A stretch of DNA of 64,000 nucleotides from Anaerolineaceae bacterium UBA5404 (GTDB taxonomy: Bacteria > Chloroflexota > Anaerolineae > Anaerolineales > Anaerolineaceae), in assembly GCA_002409625.1 (NCBI GenBank), contig DHNY01000010.1:155131-219130 (forward strand), read 5' to 3'. Both the position numbers and the translations under genes were made by a program. A model generated the notes under the pieces. It saw only the letters and a program-made list of their open reading frames with translations, made no database searches and had not been told where the DNA came from. Position 1 is the stretch's first letter. Every line of letters begins with the position of its first letter. This document shows, piece by piece, positions 1-8,126 of the stretch.

Positions 1-325
1 TTCCTTTGGGCAGATACGCGACATGTGCCTTGCCAAAAAATGGCAAAATATGGTGTTCGCACATGCTGTAGAATTTTATGTCTTTAACCAAAACCATTTG
101 GTCATATTCAACTTCGAAAAGTGCTTCATTGATTAACGCATCCTTATCGATGAAGTATCCACTGAAAATTTCCTCATAAGCACGGGCAACCCGGTCTGGT
201 GTTCGTAATAATCCCTCCCGGTTGACATCTTCGCCAATGGCATTCAACATCATCTCAGTAGCATTTCTGATTTCATCTTGATTGGTGTTTTGATTTTTTG
301 CTTGTTCAGCCATATCTTTACCCAT
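1..325 (-). CDS. folE: GTP cyclohydrolase I (3' part cut by window edge)
   Basis: Converts GTP to dihydroneopterin triphosphate, the first step of folate/pterin synthesis, in the cytoplasm. Translating the minus strand from ATG at 325 gives a continuous frame to the window edge. It contains the family signature around the zinc cysteine, CEHHILPFFGKAHVAYLPKG, preceded by a typical helical N-terminus with NREGLLRTPDRVA. About 108 codons are visible, so roughly the C-terminal half is missing. ATG at 313 is an alternative start: a TAAAAT box lies about ten bases before it, which would give a very short leader. A terminator separates it from hpf upstream, so it is probably its own transcription unit. 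Identification is firm; the exact start is not. Confidence 0.9.
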   Translation of the reverse strand, partial: MGKDMAEQAKNQNTNQDEIRNATEMMLNAIGEDVNREGLLRTPDRVARAYEEIFSGYFIDKDALINEALFEVEYDQMVLVKDIKFYSMCEHHILPFFGKAHVAYLPKG

Positions 326-340
326 TTTATGAAATGATAA

Positions 341-374
341 AAATAGAGCAGCCCAAGTAAAGAGCTGCCCTATT
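341..374 (-). terminator. Rho-independent terminator after hpf
   Basis: On the minus strand an AATAG..GCAGC / GCTGC..CTATT hairpin (one mismatch, 11-nt loop) is followed by TTTTTATC. It lies just past the hpf stop and separates hpf from folE. Confidence 0.7.
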
Positions 375-387
375 CAGCAAATACCTT

Positions 388-951
388 TTACCCAATGATG
401 GGATCAATCAAACCATAGGTGCCATCGCGACGGCGATAAAGCACGTTGATTTTATTGGTTGTTGCATTGTAGAAAACGAAAAAGTCTTCATGACCGAGCA
501 ACATTAATTGTTCCATGGCTTCAAGTTCATCCATAGGGGTAAGAATAAAGCTCTTGCGACGAACGATAACCGGTTCTGGAGCTTCTTCAATTTCGACTTG
601 CTCTTCAACAGCCAGTGAGGATTTGGATGTGCCATCATCGCGTCGTCGCCAGTTTTTGCCTTTGAAGCGTTCGATTTGTCGGGTCATTTTGTCAACCGTC
701 GCATCAATTGCTGCAAAAATATTATCAGCGCGTTCTTCAGCGCGTAAGATAAAACCACGTCCGCGAATGGTTACCTGGGCAATAAAACGCTCATTGGCAT
801 TGCGAGCTGTTTTTGCATGCCCCAAATCAACGCGACATTCATCAATTTCGCTTAGAAACTTGTCTAGCTTGCCTACTTTTTTGGTTGCATAATCATGGAT
901 ACGATCGGTCAGTTCTAATTCTTTGGTGTAAATATCAATTTTCAGTGCCAT
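388..951 (-). CDS. hpf: Long-form ribosome hibernation promoting factor
   Basis: Binds the 30S subunit in stationary phase and, in the long form, dimerises 70S ribosomes into inactive 100S particles. The 187-residue length and two-part layout fit the long form. Residues 1-105 are the HPF/YfiA fold (starts MALKIDIYTKELELTD, with the basic second half KMTRQIERFKGKNWRRR). A variable acidic linker follows, then the C-terminal dimerisation domain from about residue 131 (KSFILTPMDELEAMEQLMLLG to DGTYGLIDPIIG). It lies downstream of comF on the same strand with a 45-bp gap, and a terminator follows the stop. Clear family assignment. Confidence 0.95.
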   Translation of the reverse strand: MALKIDIYTKELELTDRIHDYATKKVGKLDKFLSEIDECRVDLGHAKTARNANERFIAQVTIRGRGFILRAEERADNIFAAIDATVDKMTRQIERFKGKNWRRRDDGTSKSSLAVEEQVEIEEAPEPVIVRRKSFILTPMDELEAMEQLMLLGHEDFFVFYNATTNKINVLYRRRDGTYGLIDPIIG

Positions 952-996
952 TGGAACCTCCGTTATTTTTTACCATTATACAACAATGTAAAGCGA

Positions 997-1740
997 TTAT
1001 TCAAAATTCTTTACAAACCGACTGGTTTTGGCAAGGGTTAAGGCATAAATCTTTTTAGCTCCTGCCATTTTTAATTCAGATGCAGCTGATTCCAAGGTTG
1101 CACCCGTCGTGAAAACATCATCAACCAGCAGGATAGATTTTTCTTTAGCTATTTTGGGATTTGCTCTAAAAGCATTACTCACGTTCTCTAATCGGGAGCG
1201 TCTGTCTAAGCCAACCTGGGAACTTATTTCCTTGATTCGAGTAAGCGCATCCGGTCGGTATGGTTTTTCAAGCAAAGCAGCTAAGGGTTTCGCCAATCGA
1301 CTGGCTTGGTTATAGCCTCGTTCTTCTAACTTTTGGGAACTTAAGGGTATTGGAACGATGATATCAAAGGTCCAGTTACTTGAGAGAACCAAAATTTCAA
1401 GATACTCAGCCAGTTTTCGGGCAATACCAATGTCATTTTGATACTTCAATCGCATAACAGCGTCGCGGAGCACCCCTGTATAAAAACCATAAGCTTGAAA
1501 AGCTTCAAAAGAATGATCTTCACCGCGGCAGCTCCCGCAAATGTTTGCCCCAGTTACGGACAACCCACAGAATTTGCAGCGTTTACCAAGCAATCGTGGC
1601 ATCTTACTTTCGCAAGTCTCACAAATTAACTCACCTTCGATGCCACAACCAGGACAAGTTGGTGGAAAAACCCAATCTACAAGTCGCCATACACCATTAT
1701 GAAGCGTGTTATTTAGTTTTTGGCGTTTGATTTCGTTCAT
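997..1740 (-). CDS. comF: ComF family amidophosphoribosyltransferase-like protein
   Basis: ComF proteins are implicated in handling incoming single-stranded DNA or nucleotide salvage during competence; the exact reaction is unsettled. The N-terminal 65 residues hold a treble of CxxC pairs (CPGC at 29-32, then CETC, CKFC, CGSC) that would bind zinc. The C-terminal phosphoribosyltransferase domain carries the PRPP loop LLVDDVFTTGATLESA near residue 205 and an upstream RGYNQA motif, both hallmarks of ComF. It begins three bases after the stop of a 46-codon membrane-protein gene and is followed by hpf. No other competence gene is visible in the window, so a salvage role is equally possible. Confidence 0.88.
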   Translation of the reverse strand: MNEIKRQKLNNTLHNGVWRLVDWVFPPTCPGCGIEGELICETCESKMPRLLGKRCKFCGLSVTGANICGSCRGEDHSFEAFQAYGFYTGVLRDAVMRLKYQNDIGIARKLAEYLEILVLSSNWTFDIIVPIPLSSQKLEERGYNQASRLAKPLAALLEKPYRPDALTRIKEISSQVGLDRRSRLENVSNAFRANPKIAKEKSILLVDDVFTTGATLESAASELKMAGAKKIYALTLAKTSRFVKNFE

Positions 1741-1743
1741 GGT

Positions 1744-1884
1744 TTATTTTTGCAAAATCGTTTCGTAGTAAAGTTTTATGGCTGGCCAAAACAGCGAAAA
1801 AATCGTGAACAGTACCATCAACACGAGTAAGATGAGAAGAATATATTCTAAGGGTCCCCAAGGATTGTTTGAGCCTCGCCGCAT
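1744..1884 (-). CDS. Small single-span membrane protein (46 aa)
   Basis: This reading frame is shorter than most gene-calling cut-offs but has a good ribosome site: GGAG five bases before ATG. The product starts MRRGSNNPWGPLEYI, has a hydrophobic stretch of about 25 residues (residues 14-36, rich in Leu/Val/Phe) and ends KLYYETILQK. Two N-terminal arginines before the span predict the N-terminus inside. Its stop lies three bases before the comF start, which argues for cotranslation. I do not recognise a family. Support is the ribosome site, spacing and composition only. Confidence 0.55.
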   Translation of the reverse strand: MRRGSNNPWGPLEYILLILLVLMVLFTIFSLFWPAIKLYYETILQK

Positions 1885-2026
1885 AGCATCTCCGATGAAT
1901 TTGCAGTATAAATCAATTATAATGAATAACAGTCAAAAAAAGACAGTAGATAATCTGTAGTATAGTCTCATTTGTTCAGATTATCATATAATCAAACCAA
2001 ATCATAATTGATGATAAAGGAGAGCT

Positions 2027-2551
2027 ATGACTGATATCTTAGACAAAATCAATGAGTATAAGGGCGGTTTGGAGAAGCTTATCGCTAAGATCCCTGGCTT
2101 CAAAGGATATATTGCGCTAAACGATCGCCGAAAGTCCGACAAACTCTTGCGTGAAATGATCGCCAGAGAGTATGAAGTTCAATATCAGCGCATTTCAGGT
2201 GTGCAACGCTCGCTGATTTCTGCTGGCGAATTAGGTGCGGTTGGTGAACTTGAGAATGCGGCTATAAAACTGCGCCAATTCATTGACCGTGTACGCACTG
2301 CGTCTTATGGTTACGCTGGCTTGTTTGATGCCATTCGCATCCGTGAAGCTGAGCTTGAAACTGTTTACCGCTTTGATGCCATGTTGCTCGATAAGAACAC
2401 AGACATCGCTCGCGCAATTGATAATGTCGAAAGCTCCATCGGCACCGATGGTCAAGCTGCGGCAATTAGAAATCTCATTAGTCATGCCCAGGAAGCTATC
2501 GAAGCCTTCAATAAACGCTCCGATATCATGAAGGGCATCGCTATTCAATAA
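2027..2551 (+). CDS. Helical protein paired with SPFH protein
   Basis: A 174-residue, highly charged, largely alpha-helical protein with no signal peptide or membrane span, so cytoplasmic. It starts MTDILDKINEYKGGLEKL; heptad-like Leu/Ile spacing suggests a helical bundle or coiled coil. I do not recognise a characterised family. A TATAAT box lies at about 1985-1990 and a clear ribosome site (AAGGAGA) precedes the start. The SPFH gene begins 16 bp downstream with its own GGAGGA site, so the two are almost certainly one operon and probably one complex. The terminator after the SPFH gene closes the unit. Confidence 0.75.
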   Translation: MTDILDKINEYKGGLEKLIAKIPGFKGYIALNDRRKSDKLLREMIAREYEVQYQRISGVQRSLISAGELGAVGELENAAIKLRQFIDRVRTASYGYAGLFDAIRIREAELETVYRFDAMLLDKNTDIARAIDNVESSIGTDGQAAAIRNLISHAQEAIEAFNKRSDIMKGIAIQ

Positions 2552-2567
2552 GCTTTAGGAGGACTTT

Positions 2568-3653
2568 ATGGCAAGAATTTTTGATGTTGTAGAATATCCG
2601 CGCGAAATGGTGGACGAAATTGTCCATCGCTTCCCAGAAACCGGTGTGGCAGATCTGCGAATTGGTTCGCAAGTAATTGTTCGCGAATCCCAGGCGGCAG
2701 TTTTCTTCCGCGATGGACACGCCCTAGACGTGCTTGGTCCTGGCCGACACACCATCACCACAGCCAATATACCCATTTTGACTGGTCTGCTGGGTAAACT
2801 GTTTGGCGATCGCACTCCGTTCACCGCGGAAGTCTATTATGTTTCTATGCGCGAATTCGCCGACAGAAAATGGGGAACTCCCCAACCCATCATCGTGCGC
2901 AATACTGGTGTTGGTCTTGGCGTTGCCCTGTTACAAGGCTTTGGCAGTTATAGCTTCCAGGTTTCTGATCCGCAACAATTTGTAACCCAGGTGGTAGGTC
3001 AACTGCATGCATACCGCACACAGGATATCGAAAACCGCCTTCGCACCATGTTGCTTTCTAAACTTCAGGATGTTTTGGGCGAAACCACTGCCAACAAGAA
3101 CGTCTTGGATTTGATTGGACTTACCGATGAACTTAGTGCAGCGGTGCGAGCCAAAGCACAGGATGATTTCCTGGCTCTCGGTTTAACCCTCAAAACCTTC
3201 TACATTGGCAACCTCAAACCATCTGACAAATCTGCTGCTGAGCTGCGTGATATGGGTATGCTGGATATGCAAACCTACATGCAGTTGCAAGCCGCTGATG
3301 CCATGCGCGATGCTGCCCAAAACCCATCTGGTGGCGCAGGTTTAACCGCAGGTATTGGTGCTGGTATGGGCGTTGGCCAAATTTTGGCAGGCTCATTGGC
3401 AGGTTTCCAAGGACAGACCCCTGCCCAACAACCCGCTCAGGGACAAGCTCCTCAGAGCACGCCGCCTGCTGAACAGCAACAACGTTCTTCTTTGCCGGAA
3501 CTCTTAACCCCAGAGAACGTGGCACAATATCTCAACGTAACTGAAGAAGACGTTATGTCTGCCATCAATGCCGGTGATCTGAAAGCCCGCAAGATTGGTA
3601 GCGCATATCGCATTTCCCGCGAAGCTCTAGAAGAGTTCTTGCGCAGTTTTTAG
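2568..3653 (+). CDS. SPFH-domain protein with C-terminal excisionase-type HTH
   Basis: Residues about 30-230 form an SPFH/Band-7 type domain of the kind found in YdjI/virion-core-like bacterial proteins (VIVRESQAAVFFRDG at the start, QDIENRLRTMLLSKLQDVLGE in the middle, LGLTLKTFYIGNLKPSD at the end). There is no transmembrane segment. A Gly/Ala-rich stretch (250-285) and a Gln/Pro-rich linker (285-310) follow. The last 50 residues read as a MerR/excisionase-like helix-turn-helix: LLTPENVAQYLNVTEEDV, then DLKARKIGSAYRISREAL. Such SPFH proteins usually end in a zinc ribbon, so this DNA-binding-like tail is unusual. Cotranscribed with the helical partner upstream. Confidence 0.85.
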   Translation: MARIFDVVEYPREMVDEIVHRFPETGVADLRIGSQVIVRESQAAVFFRDGHALDVLGPGRHTITTANIPILTGLLGKLFGDRTPFTAEVYYVSMREFADRKWGTPQPIIVRNTGVGLGVALLQGFGSYSFQVSDPQQFVTQVVGQLHAYRTQDIENRLRTMLLSKLQDVLGETTANKNVLDLIGLTDELSAAVRAKAQDDFLALGLTLKTFYIGNLKPSDKSAAELRDMGMLDMQTYMQLQAADAMRDAAQNPSGGAGLTAGIGAGMGVGQILAGSLAGFQGQTPAQQPAQGQAPQSTPPAEQQQRSSLPELLTPENVAQYLNVTEEDVMSAINAGDLKARKIGSAYRISREALEEFLRSF

Positions 3654-3666
3654 TAAATCCATAGTG

Positions 3667-3696
3667 ATAAAGGCCTGAACAATATCAGGCCTTTAT
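3667..3696 (+). terminator. Hairpin terminator after SPFH operon
   Basis: A perfect 12-bp stem (ATAAAGGCCTGA / TCAGGCCTTTAT) with a 6-nt loop starts 13 bp after the SPFH stop. The following tract is only moderately T-rich (CTGGTTTATTT). It separates the SPFH operon from the sucCD-like pair. Confidence 0.75.
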
Positions 3697-3728
3697 CTGG
3701 TTTATTTACCTGTTTGCTTCACAAGGGC

Positions 3729-4865
3729 ATGAAATTACACGAATTTCAAACCAAAGCTATTTTTAGGCGCGAAGGCATCCCCTTACCCGCGTCTTATTTA
3801 GCTTCAAGCCCTGCCCAGGCTAAACAAGCCGCATCAGAAATTGGATATCCAGTTATTCTAAAGGCGCAGTCTTTGGTTAGTGGTCGAGGCAAAGCCGGTG
3901 GCATTCGACTGATACGCAATGATGAAGAAACTGAAAAAGCTGCCAGCGATATTTTAAGTATCAAACTTCGTGGGATTTCCATCCAAAACATCTTGGTAGA
4001 AAAAGCCATTAATGTTGAAGACGAACTCTTTATTGCTGTTCTCTACGACTCTGGCAGCGGTAACCCCTGTTTTGTTTTATCCGTTGAAGGTGGCATAAGC
4101 CTCGAAGACAAACTCCCTTTATCGCCCTTGTATAGCCATGTGCAAGATATTGATCCCTTGTTGGGATTACAGGCATTTATGGTGCGCCAGGCCTGCGCGA
4201 ATTTGCGGATTGATCCTGCCAAGTGGAAAGTAATCGAACAAATTGCCTTAAAACTTTGGACTGTTTTCGACAAATATGATGCCACCCTGGCTGAAATTAA
4301 CTCCATGGTATTTGACAAAGATGGCCATGCTATCGTCCTGGATGGCAAACTTCTCATAGATGACAACTCTCTTTATAGGCAACGAGAATTTGCCGGCTTT
4401 CTCGACCCGGCTATAACCAGTTTTGCCCAAGCAGAAGCCCGCAAGTTTGACCATAAACTGGTTCGTTTGGATGGAAACATCGCTGTTATGTCAAACGGTC
4501 AAGGATTAGCCAGTTCAACGGTTGACGAGCTTATCCGGCAGGGATTGAAACCGGCGATGGTCCTAATATTGGACCCCAGTGCCACAATTTCGAGCATCTA
4601 TGCCGCATGTCAGCTCATCCAGGATGACCCCTTTGTTGAAGCTATTTTAGTAAATGTATTTAGTCACTTAAAAGATTGCGATTTTATTGCCCAAGGTATC
4701 TTAACGGCAAACCAGGAAACGAATAAGACCTTGCCTTACGTCATTCGCTTAAAAGGCACCCATTGCGAAGATGCCAAAGCACTTCTCTACAATCAGCAAA
4801 ATATTAGCTTGGTTGACGATCTCCAGGACGCTGTGAAAAGAACCAAGGAACTAATCGAGTCTTAA
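3729..4865 (+). CDS. Divergent succinyl-CoA synthetase beta-like subunit (ATP-grasp)
   Basis: Resembles the beta subunit of ADP/GDP-forming acyl-CoA synthetases. It has an N-terminal ATP-grasp fold (MKLHEFQTKAIFRREG start, SLVSGRGKAGGIRL phosphate loop, AEINSMVFD metal site) and a C-terminal CoA-ligase domain (RLDGNIAVMSNGQGLA). The start is placed at ATG 3729, which aligns with the family N-terminus; an in-frame TTG at 3714 would add five residues. Two conserved stretches are lost: the usual LDVGGGA loop reads LILDPSA, and the usual NIFGGI reads NVFSHL. Its stop lies one base before the alpha-like gene, so the two form a pair. The substrate cannot be read from sequence. Confidence 0.8.
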   Translation: MKLHEFQTKAIFRREGIPLPASYLASSPAQAKQAASEIGYPVILKAQSLVSGRGKAGGIRLIRNDEETEKAASDILSIKLRGISIQNILVEKAINVEDELFIAVLYDSGSGNPCFVLSVEGGISLEDKLPLSPLYSHVQDIDPLLGLQAFMVRQACANLRIDPAKWKVIEQIALKLWTVFDKYDATLAEINSMVFDKDGHAIVLDGKLLIDDNSLYRQREFAGFLDPAITSFAQAEARKFDHKLVRLDGNIAVMSNGQGLASSTVDELIRQGLKPAMVLILDPSATISSIYAACQLIQDDPFVEAILVNVFSHLKDCDFIAQGILTANQETNKTLPYVIRLKGTHCEDAKALLYNQQNISLVDDLQDAVKRTKELIES

Positions 4866-4866
4866 A

Positions 4867-5742
4867 ATGTCTATTCTCATTGATCAAAACTCACGCATTA
4901 TTGTCCAAGGCATTAACGGCAGAGCAGGATCTTACTTTGCCAGGCGAATGCATGAATATGGCAACAATGTTTTCGGTGGAATTGCTCCATCGTATGGTGG
5001 CGGTTGGGCATTGGAAGGTAAAGTGCCCTTGTTTGATACTGTCCAGGAATGCGTAAAAAACACAGACGCAGATACCAGCGTCATTTTTGTGCCAGCTTAC
5101 TCAGCTGCGGACGCTTGTTTTGAAGCCATGGATGCCGGCATTCAAAACATCATTTGTATTTCTGCTGGCGTGCCGATAAAAGACACCGCTATGATTCGGA
5201 GCCGTCTAAAGCATAATGAAGCTATTCTGATAGGTCCAAACGCGCCAGGTGTATTTTCACCAGAAAAGGCTATGGCAGGCGTTTTTCCGGTGGATTTTGC
5301 CGTTGAAGGTCGTTTAGGCGTAATCTCCCGTGCCGGATCATTAACCTATGATGTGTTGCAGACATTGTTTGAAAACGGTATCGGTGTCAGCACCGCGGTT
5401 GGGCTTGGTGAAGATTGCATGTCTGGTACCAGCATTGTTGAATGCCTGGACTTATTCGAAATGGATGCACACACAGATAATATCTTGATTATCGGGCAAC
5501 CTGGCGACATACAGGAAGAAACTGCAGCCACCCACATTCTCGAATCTATTACCAAACCGGTTTACGCCTATATCGCCGGTGAGAGCATCGACCCCGCACA
5601 AATTATCGGACATACTGAAATTTGTATGTTTGACCCTCAACACAACAGTCAAAAGAAAATTGAGGTCCTTGCACAATCGGGTGTGCGCATCGCTCACCGC
5701 ATGCAGGAAATCCCCGGCATATTAAAAAGCAAAGCTGGCTAA
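4867..5742 (+). CDS. Divergent succinyl-CoA synthetase alpha-like subunit
   Basis: Full-length (291 residues) relative of SucD with the N-terminal CoA-binding Rossmann fold (MSILIDQNSRIIVQGINGR) and the LGVISRAGSLTYD ligase segment. The presumed phospho-histidine survives in IIGHTEICMF, but the usual GHAGAI-GGKGTA loop around it does not. The glutamate of the usual GEIGG segment is replaced by glutamine (IIGQPGDIQEE). In the E. coli enzyme that glutamate is important for histidine phosphorylation. Together with changes in the beta partner this suggests altered or lost canonical activity. Cotranscribed with the upstream beta-like gene. Confidence 0.8.
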   Translation: MSILIDQNSRIIVQGINGRAGSYFARRMHEYGNNVFGGIAPSYGGGWALEGKVPLFDTVQECVKNTDADTSVIFVPAYSAADACFEAMDAGIQNIICISAGVPIKDTAMIRSRLKHNEAILIGPNAPGVFSPEKAMAGVFPVDFAVEGRLGVISRAGSLTYDVLQTLFENGIGVSTAVGLGEDCMSGTSIVECLDLFEMDAHTDNILIIGQPGDIQEETAATHILESITKPVYAYIAGESIDPAQIIGHTEICMFDPQHNSQKKIEVLAQSGVRIAHRMQEIPGILKSKAG

Positions 5743-5753
5743 TTCAGCCAGCT
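5733..5753 (-). terminator. Terminator hairpin after acyl carrier protein gene
   Basis: AGCTGGCT / AGCCAGCT, an 8-bp perfect stem with a 5-nt loop that includes the stop of the plus-strand gene. Read on the minus strand it is followed by TTGCTTTTT, so it best serves the convergent acp gene; it may work weakly in both directions. Confidence 0.6.
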
Positions 5754-5775
5754 CATATACTTGCTTGCTTTAGCT

Positions 5776-6021
5776 TTATTTCTCAATGACTTCGTCAATA
5801 GCTTTTACAGCGTCACCAATGGTTTGAATAGATCTGGCTGCTTCGTCATCAATGTTGATGTCAAACTTTTCGCAAAATCCATCAATGAGGAAAAACTGAT
5901 CCATTGAGTCAGCTTTCAAATCTTCAATAAAGCGAGTTTCCATGGTGAGTTCATCACCATCAATTTTGAGGACATCCATAACCACTTCTTTAACTAATTC
6001 AAAAGTATTTTCTGTTGCCAT
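5776..6021 (-). CDS. acpP: Acyl carrier protein
   Basis: An 81-residue acidic four-helix carrier protein. The phosphopantetheine serine is Ser39 in KADSMDQFF; the family usually has DSLD, so Leu is Met here. It would carry acyl chains for fatty-acid or related synthesis. The gene stands alone and diverges from fni across a 74-bp gap; no fatty-acid synthesis genes flank it. An AGGA ribosome site precedes the ATG. It may be the housekeeping ACP or a dedicated carrier; the isolated position leaves this open. Confidence 0.9.
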   Translation of the reverse strand: MATENTFELVKEVVMDVLKIDGDELTMETRFIEDLKADSMDQFFLIDGFCEKFDINIDDEAARSIQTIGDAVKAIDEVIEK

Positions 6022-6095
6022 TTGTTCCTAGCTCCTTAAAATGTTCCGTGTCATAATATCTTGTTTTAAGATATCATAGATGATAACACGAAAAT

Positions 6096-7127
6096 ATGGA
6101 AAAAGTTAGCAAAACCTCTCACCGAAAAGATGAACATTTGATAATTTGCCTTGAGAAAGAGGTCGTATCAAGTGTATCTGCCGGGTTTGAAAAAATCCGC
6201 ATCAAGCATCAAGCTTTACCAGAGCTGGATTATAAACAAGTCGACACCAGCACTACTTTCCTGGGCAAGCAGCTGGCTGCACCGATATTAATCTCATCAA
6301 TGACTGGTGGTAGCGCTGAGGGCGGTCGTTTTAATGCCTTATTAGCGGAAACCGCAGAGCATTTTAAAATTGCAATGGGCGTGGGTTCTCAACGCGCCGC
6401 AATAGAAGACCCCGCACTTGAAGCAAGCTTCCAGGTGCGAGAAATTGCACCTTCTATTTTGCTCTTTGCTAATCTGGGCGCGGTACAGTTAAATTATGGC
6501 TACGGCATCGATCAAGTCCGTCGTGCTGTTGACATGATTCAGGCTGATGCGCTATATTTGCACCTTAACCCACTTCAAGAGGCGCTCCAACCCGAAGGAA
6601 ATAGCAATTTCACAGGACTTTTTTCAAAAATTGAGAAGCTATGTGCTGAGTTAGAAGTTCCAGTTTTTGTGAAGGAAGTTGGATCAGGAATAAATCCACA
6701 TATTGCCAAAGCATTGCTTGAACTGGGTGTTACAGGAATAGATTGTGCCGGACTTGGTGGCACATCCTGGGCATTGGTCGAAGCAGAAAGGCAACCTGAC
6801 CCAGCTATGCGCCATTTAGCCCAACAATTTGGACATTGGGGCTTGCCTACCGTGGATTGTTTGCTGGGATATCGGCAGCAGGGCATTAACGGGCAGATAA
6901 TCGCCTCTGGTGGCATTAGATCCGGTTTTGATGTTTTCAAGTCAATCGCTCTTGGTGCAAACCTGGCTGGTATGGCACTACCCTTCATTAGAAGCGCAAA
7001 CAAAGGTCCTGAAGCATTACATAGCTTCACAGAGGGCATCATCAAGGAGTTGCGCATTGCTATGTTCAACGCGCACTGTTCCACTATTTCTGATATCGAT
7101 TTTTCTACCATTACCTTAGAGGACTAA
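6096..7127 (+). CDS. fni: Type 2 isopentenyl-diphosphate isomerase (FMN-dependent)
   Basis: Interconverts isopentenyl and dimethylallyl diphosphate using reduced FMN and Mg. Family marks are the N-terminal R-K-H/E substrate region (SHRKDEHLIICL), ILISSMTGGS, GVGSQRAAI, LNPLQEALQPEGN, VKEVGSGI and the C-terminal FMN phosphate site IASGGIRSGFDV...ALGANLAGMALPF. Length (343) is typical. It lies three bases upstream of a polyprenyl synthase gene, so the pair supplies primers and then extends them. A GATAAC box eight bases before the ATG may give a leaderless or near-leaderless transcript. Confidence 0.95.
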   Translation: MEKVSKTSHRKDEHLIICLEKEVVSSVSAGFEKIRIKHQALPELDYKQVDTSTTFLGKQLAAPILISSMTGGSAEGGRFNALLAETAEHFKIAMGVGSQRAAIEDPALEASFQVREIAPSILLFANLGAVQLNYGYGIDQVRRAVDMIQADALYLHLNPLQEALQPEGNSNFTGLFSKIEKLCAELEVPVFVKEVGSGINPHIAKALLELGVTGIDCAGLGGTSWALVEAERQPDPAMRHLAQQFGHWGLPTVDCLLGYRQQGINGQIIASGGIRSGFDVFKSIALGANLAGMALPFIRSANKGPEALHSFTEGIIKELRIAMFNAHCSTISDIDFSTITLED

Positions 7128-7130
7128 ACC

Positions 7131-8117
7131 ATGATAAATGAAATAAGAGCCCGCTTTGAGTTTAAACTCGAAGACAAATTAATGACGCAATGTGGCAAAA
7201 CTGAACCGGAATTAACCGAAATGGTTCGCTATCATTTTGGATGGCACGCAGATGGAGAACAACGTGGAAAACGCTTGCGACCTATCATGCATATCCTGGC
7301 AACAATGGCTTTGGGAAGCACTGAAGAGGCAGCCATGTCCTCTGCAATCGCTTTGGAAACTTTTCACAACTTCACTTTAGTCCATGATGATATTCAGGAC
7401 AAAGGGGAATTCCGCCAAGGCAGATTAGCCATGTGGCAAAAATATGGCATGGAGCAATCCATAAACACGGGTGATTTTATGTCCTATGCTGCCTTTTCTA
7501 TTCTTAATCAGAACAACCATGAACTAGATGAGCATCAAGGTATTCTGCTCAATCAAACCTTCACTTTGGCAGGTTTGGATGTCATGCGCGGGCAACATTT
7601 GGATATGCGTTATGAGAAAATGGCAATCGTAAAACTTGAGCAATACCTGAAAATGATTACCTATAAAACGGCAAGGCTGTTTTCCCTGGCATTTGAAATG
7701 GCAGGCATTATTAATCAGGTTGAAACAGAAAAGCTCACAAACCTACGCGCAATTGGCAAAAATATCGGGATTGCTTTTCAAATTCAGGATGATTACTTGG
7801 GTATTTGGGGCGATCCACTCAAGACAGGGAAATCTGTCAGTACCGATATAATGACAAAAAAGAAAACCTACCCACTGTTGATTGGACTGAATAATATCCA
7901 AGAAATGCTCGATTTATGGAATGAACCTGCCCCACTTCCAGATGATGTGATTGGCAAGATTACAAATCTACTAAGCGATAATGATATTGATACGCAAACC
8001 CTGAATGCCGCGCGATCTTACAAACTGGACGCCATAAACCTTTTTGAAGATACCTTTAGGCAAGAATCCGAAGCCAAACAGTCATTGTTAAATCTGTTAA
8101 GTTTGATGATAATTTAG
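7131..8117 (+). CDS. Polyprenyl (geranylgeranyl-type) diphosphate synthase
   Basis: Trans-prenyltransferase that condenses isopentenyl diphosphate with allylic primers. The first aspartate motif is HDDIQD (Asp86, 87, 90) followed by RQG; the second is QIQDDYLGIWGD near residues 219-230; KRLRP near residue 47 binds diphosphate. Length (328) is normal. The first motif is of the DDxxD type with no two-residue insertion, as in archaeal and type I GGPP synthases, but product chain length cannot be fixed by eye. Tightly coupled to fni upstream and convergent with the next gene, nine bases away. Confidence 0.92.
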   Translation: MINEIRARFEFKLEDKLMTQCGKTEPELTEMVRYHFGWHADGEQRGKRLRPIMHILATMALGSTEEAAMSSAIALETFHNFTLVHDDIQDKGEFRQGRLAMWQKYGMEQSINTGDFMSYAAFSILNQNNHELDEHQGILLNQTFTLAGLDVMRGQHLDMRYEKMAIVKLEQYLKMITYKTARLFSLAFEMAGIINQVETEKLTNLRAIGKNIGIAFQIQDDYLGIWGDPLKTGKSVSTDIMTKKKTYPLLIGLNNIQEMLDLWNEPAPLPDDVIGKITNLLSDNDIDTQTLNAARSYKLDAINLFEDTFRQESEAKQSLLNLLSLMII

Positions 8118-8126
8118 AAAACAATA

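Noticed and set aside
2231..2548. Minus-strand open frames opposite the helical partner gene
   Set aside because: They lie entirely within a well-supported plus-strand gene with a ribosome site and have no recognisable sequence.
6575..7111. 178-codon minus-strand frame opposite fni
   Set aside because: Antisense shadow of a clear enzyme gene; Ser/Pro-rich low-quality translation with no motif.
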